Shown here: one piece after another, positions 6,750-9,262 of the stretch | Numbering within the stretch: position 1 is the first letter of the stretch | Layout: each line of letters begins with the position of its first letter | Assembly: GCA_963596015.1 (NCBI GenBank) | Contig: CAVBJS010000079.1 | Location: 1-9,262, forward strand | Source: CAG-791 sp963596015 | Lineage (GTDB): Bacteria > Bacillota > Clostridia > Lachnospirales > Lachnospiraceae | Direction of reading: 5' to 3' | DNA length: 9,262 nt | The notes under the pieces: generated by a model | What the model was told of the DNA's origin: nothing | Database searches by the model: none | Seen by the model: only the letters and a program-made list of their open reading frames with translations | Translations under genes and position numbers: made by a program

Positions 6750-9041
6750 ATGATAGAACTGAAGAAACAGGGCATGTATTACCTGGAGGACGGCACCTTC
6801 CTGCCGGATGATCAGAACGCACAGCAGGCACTGACGGCAGCAGGCGTGCATACCACTAAAGAGGAAGCCAAAAACGGTACCATGGCATGGCAGATCCTGG
6901 AAAAGCACAACACGTCAGACAACAGCGAGGCACTGCGCATCCGCTTTGACAAGCTGACCTCTCACGATATTACCTTTGTAGGCATCATCCAGACGGCCAG
7001 AGCTTCCGGACTGACCCGTTTTCCCATGCCCTACGTGCTGACAAACTGTCATAACTCTCTGTGCGCCGTAGGCGGCACCATCAATGAGGATGACCACATG
7101 TATGGTCTCACCGCTGCCAAGAAGTACGGCGGCATCTATGTACCGCCTCACCAGGCAGTTATTCACCAGTTTGCCAGAGAGATGCTGGCAGAGACCGGCG
7201 CCATGATCCTTGGCTCCGATTCCCACACCCGCTACGGCGCACTGGGCACCATGGCTATGGGCGAGGGCGGTCCGGAGCTGGTAAAGCAGCTGCTGAACCA
7301 GACTTATGACATCAAGCGCCCGGAGGTAGTGGCCATCCATCTGACCGGTGCACCGGTGCGGGGCGTAGGTCCTCAGGACGTGGCTCTGGCTATTATCGGC
7401 GCTGTATTTGCCAACGGTTTTGTAAAGAATAAGGTAATGGAATTCGTAGGTCCCGGCATTGCCTCCCTCAGCGAGGATTTCCGGATCGGTATCGATGTTA
7501 TGACCACAGAGACTACCTGCCTTTCCTCTATCTGGGAGACCGATGAGGAGACAGAGAAGTTCTACGAGATCCACGGCCGTAAGGAATGTTATCGCAAGCT
7601 GTCACCGAAGAAGCCGGCTTACTACGACGGCGTGGTGGAGGTAAACCTCTCCGACATCCGTCCCATGATCGCTATGCCCTTCCATCCCAGCAATGTCTAT
7701 ACCATCGAGGAAGTCAATGCCAACCTGGCAGATGTGCTGCATGATGTAGAGGAGCGAGCAAAGGTATCCCTGGACAATGCCGTGCCTTACTCCCTGCAGG
7801 ATAAGATCGTAGACGGCAGACTGCTGGTAGACCAGGGTATCATCGCCGGCTGCGCAGGCGGCGGCTTTGAGAATATCTGCCAGGCAGCGGAGATCCTGGA
7901 AGGAGCTTCCATCGGCAGTGACAAGTTCACCTTAAGCGTATATCCGGCTTCCATGCCTGTTTATATGGAACTGATCCGTAACGGCTGTGCTGCTAAGATC
8001 ATGGAGACCGGCGCTGTACTTAAGACTGCTTTCTGCGGTCCTTGCTTCGGCGCAGGTGATACACCGGCTAACAATGCCTTCAGTATCCGTCACTCTACCC
8101 GTAACTTCCCCAACAGAGAAGGTTCCAAGCTGCAGAGCGGACAGATCTCTTCTGTAGCCCTGATGGATGCCCGTTCCATTGCCGCTACGGCAGCCAACAA
8201 AGGCTTCCTGACCCCGGCTACCGATGTGGATAAGGATCTGGCAACCTACAGCTATCACTTTGACAAGACCATTTATGAGAACCGTGTCTTTGATTCCCAC
8301 GGCGTGGCTGATCCGGATACAGAGGTTCAGTTCGGCCCCAATATCAAGGACTGGCCGGCTATGCAGCCTCTCCCGGAGAATCTGGTATTAAAGGTAGTTT
8401 CCGAGATCCACGATCCGGTTACCACTACCGACGAGCTGATCCCTTCCGGTGAGACCTCTTCCTATCGTTCCAATCCTTTGGGACTGGCAGAGTTCACCCT
8501 TTCCAGAAAGGATCCCGCTTACGTGGGACTGGCTAAGGAGATCCGCAAGGCCGAGGAGGCTTTAGTGGCAGGTGAATGTGCAGCCAAGGCAGTGCCGGAG
8601 CTGGCACCGGTGGTAAAGACCATCAAGGCACAGTTCACCGATGTGAACCACAGCAATATCGGTTTTGGCTCCACCATTTTTGCAGTGAAGCCGGGAGATG
8701 GATCTGCCAGAGAGCAGGCCGCTTCCTGTCAGAAGGTACTGGGTGGCTGGGCAAATGTGGCCAATGAGTATGCTACCAAGCGTTATCGCTCCAACCTGAT
8801 CAACTGGGGTATGCTTCCCTTCGTGATCCCGGCAGGAGAGCTTCCTTTTGCCAACCACGATTACCTCTTCTTCCCGGGCATCCGCACCGCTGTGGCAGAG
8901 CACGCCCAGGAGATCATCGGCTATGTGGTAAAGGGAGAGGAATTAAAGCCCTTTACCGTAACCTTAGGTGACCTGACGGATGAAGAGAGAGAGATCATCC
9001 TGGACGGCTGCCTGATCAATTACAATCGCAGATCTTTATAA
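6750..9041 (+). CDS. aconitase-superfamily hydratase (YbhJ-like), substrate unknown
   Basis: This 763-residue protein has the aconitase catalytic domain followed by the mobile swivel domain. The [4Fe-4S] ligands expected of the family are visible: C368 in AGCAGGG, and C429 and C432 in FCGPCFG. Other family positions are NCHNS (H101), DSHT at 157-160, the double-Arg RNFPNR (R451, R456), the swivel segment PSGETSSYRSNP (S570, S571, R573) and NLINWGMLPF near the C-terminus. The usual cytosolic aconitase is nearly 900 residues and has SCTN and GSSREH-type motifs. Here these read GCAGG and SSYRSN, so citrate may not be the substrate. The best family fit I know is the poorly characterised YbhJ-type hydratase, present in Lachnospiraceae. 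Expected chemistry is reversible dehydration/hydration of a hydroxy-acid, by analogy only. The hairpin at 6676-6720 precedes the gene and a three-hairpin block follows it. Identification as a superfamily member is firm; the reaction is not. Confidence 0.9.
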   Translation: MIELKKQGMYYLEDGTFLPDDQNAQQALTAAGVHTTKEEAKNGTMAWQILEKHNTSDNSEALRIRFDKLTSHDITFVGIIQTARASGLTRFPMPYVLTNCHNSLCAVGGTINEDDHMYGLTAAKKYGGIYVPPHQAVIHQFAREMLAETGAMILGSDSHTRYGALGTMAMGEGGPELVKQLLNQTYDIKRPEVVAIHLTGAPVRGVGPQDVALAIIGAVFANGFVKNKVMEFVGPGIASLSEDFRIGIDVMTTETTCLSSIWETDEETEKFYEIHGRKECYRKLSPKKPAYYDGVVEVNLSDIRPMIAMPFHPSNVYTIEEVNANLADVLHDVEERAKVSLDNAVPYSLQDKIVDGRLLVDQGIIAGCAGGGFENICQAAEILEGASIGSDKFTLSVYPASMPVYMELIRNGCAAKIMETGAVLKTAFCGPCFGAGDTPANNAFSIRHSTRNFPNREGSKLQSGQISSVALMDARSIAATAANKGFLTPATDVDKDLATYSYHFDKTIYENRVFDSHGVADPDTEVQFGPNIKDWPAMQPLPENLVLKVVSEIHDPVTTTDELIPSGETSSYRSNPLGLAEFTLSRKDPAYVGLAKEIRKAEEALVAGECAAKAVPELAPVVKTIKAQFTDVNHSNIGFGSTIFAVKPGDGSAREQAASCQKVLGGWANVANEYATKRYRSNLINWGMLPFVIPAGELPFANHDYLFFPGIRTAVAEHAQEIIGYVVKGEELKPFTVTLGDLTDEEREIILDGCLINYNRRSL

Positions 9042-9052
9042 GTAAGTGTGCG

Positions 9053-9080
9053 GCACCTATGCCGTAAACGACATAGGTGC
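9053..9080 (+). repeat. hairpin 1 of the three-hairpin block
   Basis: GCACCTATG (9053-9061) pairs perfectly with CATAGGTGC (9072-9080). Inside, CGT (9063-9065) pairs with ACG (9068-9070) across a C-A mismatch, leaving almost no loop. It starts 11 bases after the hydratase stop codon. No T-run follows, so it is not a standard intrinsic terminator. It could stabilise the 3' end of the message or be a factor-dependent stop. Confidence 0.75.
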
Positions 9081-9090
9081 AGATCGCATC

Positions 9091-9117
9091 GGAGAATTCG
9101 CCTACGCGAAATTCTCC
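9091..9117 (+). repeat. hairpin 2 of the three-hairpin block
   Basis: GGAGAATT (9091-9098) pairs perfectly with AATTCTCC (9110-9117). CGC (9099-9101) pairs with GCG (9106-9108) around a CTAC loop, with one bulged A at 9109. It is followed by TCGCG, not a T-run. Its sequence is unlike hairpin 1, so it is not a simple duplicate. Confidence 0.8.
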
Positions 9118-9122
9118 TCGCG

Positions 9123-9144
9123 TTGTCGCAATAAATTGCGACAA
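9123..9144 (+). repeat. hairpin 3 of the three-hairpin block
   Basis: TTGTCGCAAT (9123-9132) pairs perfectly with ATTGCGACAA (9135-9144), with only AA between the arms. The near-complete dyad could work as a protein-binding site on DNA as well as an RNA stem. It ends two bases before the AAAGG (9147-9151) ribosome binding site of the next gene, so it could influence that gene's translation. Confidence 0.8.
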
Positions 9145-9156
9145 AGAAAGGTGATT

Positions 9157-9262
9157 ATGGAAAAAGACGCACAGATCAACGGGCTTCGCATACACTACCG
9201 GGAGGAGGGGGAGAGCTCCTCTCCTCTTGTGGTGCTTTTGCACGGCTGGGGAGCGAATTTCA
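9157..9262 (+). CDS. alpha/beta hydrolase, N-terminal part (cut by window edge)
   Basis: The frame opens at ATG 9157 after AAAGGTG (9147-9153) and runs without a stop to the window end, giving 35 residues. After a hydrophilic start it reads INGLRIHYREEG, the usual first strands of the fold, then PLVVLLHGWGANF. The HGWG after a hydrophobic strand is the oxyanion-hole motif typical of alpha/beta hydrolases. The nucleophile elbow and the rest of the triad lie beyond the window, so the substrate cannot be guessed. It lacks a signal peptide and is probably cytoplasmic. It starts 115 bases after the hydratase, separated by the three hairpins. Confidence 0.85.
   Translation, partial: MEKDAQINGLRIHYREEGESSSPLVVLLHGWGANF

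Noticed and set aside
8576..8767. Small + strand open frame within the hydratase gene
   Set aside because: It is an out-of-frame shadow of the C-terminal hydratase coding sequence, which has family motifs throughout.
9053..9144. CRISPR array or intrinsic terminator after the hydratase
   Set aside because: The three hairpins differ in sequence, so there is no repeated unit, and none is followed by a T-run.
1..9262. Mobile element, phage, toxin-antitoxin or defence system
   Set aside because: Every long coding frame is a metabolic or translation gene. I saw no transposase, integrase, terminal inverted repeats with target duplication, or small paired genes.

Overview
This 9.26 kb window looks like ordinary chromosome from a Gram-positive, moderate-GC (roughly half G+C by eye) anaerobe of the Clostridia, most likely Lachnospiraceae. 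The grounds are a tRNA-sensing T-box leader, strong AGGAGG-like ribosome binding sites, a long type 2 isoleucyl-tRNA synthetase, and an aconitase-like hydratase of the kind I recall from that group. The placement is inference; no database was searched. The full-length genes share codon habits (GCA, CAG, ATC, CTG), and none looks freshly transferred.

Layout, all genes on the + strand. 1-105 may be the tail of an upstream gene. 220-249 is a sigma-A-type promoter, followed by a complete Ile-specific T-box leader (about 257-497) ending in an intrinsic terminator. A 167-base untranslated stretch (498-664) carries an imperfect 13-base tandem repeat. ileS (665-3823) ends at a strong terminator (3880-3925). 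A probable promoter follows, then glgP, glycogen phosphorylase, whose likely start is 4018. A 200-base spacer with a large GC-rich hairpin (6676-6720) leads to an aconitase-superfamily hydratase (6750-9041). A 115-base spacer made of three consecutive hairpins precedes an alpha/beta-hydrolase gene that runs off the window (9157 onward).

How the parts work together: ileS is an independently controlled unit. Uncharged tRNA-Ile should read the AUC specifier and pair its ACCA end with the UGGU bulge, stabilising the antiterminator and allowing transcription. glgP (storage glucan to glucose-1-phosphate) and the hydratase (an Fe-S enzyme of unassigned substrate) belong to central carbon metabolism, but nothing shows that they form one pathway. 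No U-tract terminator was seen between glgP, the hydratase and the hydrolase, so read-through is possible.

I found no CRISPR array, transposase, phage gene, defence system, tRNA or rRNA. The best leads are non-coding: the 13-base repeat in the ileS leader, the three-hairpin block after the hydratase, and the hairpin before the hydratase, which overlaps a possible alternative ribosome binding site.
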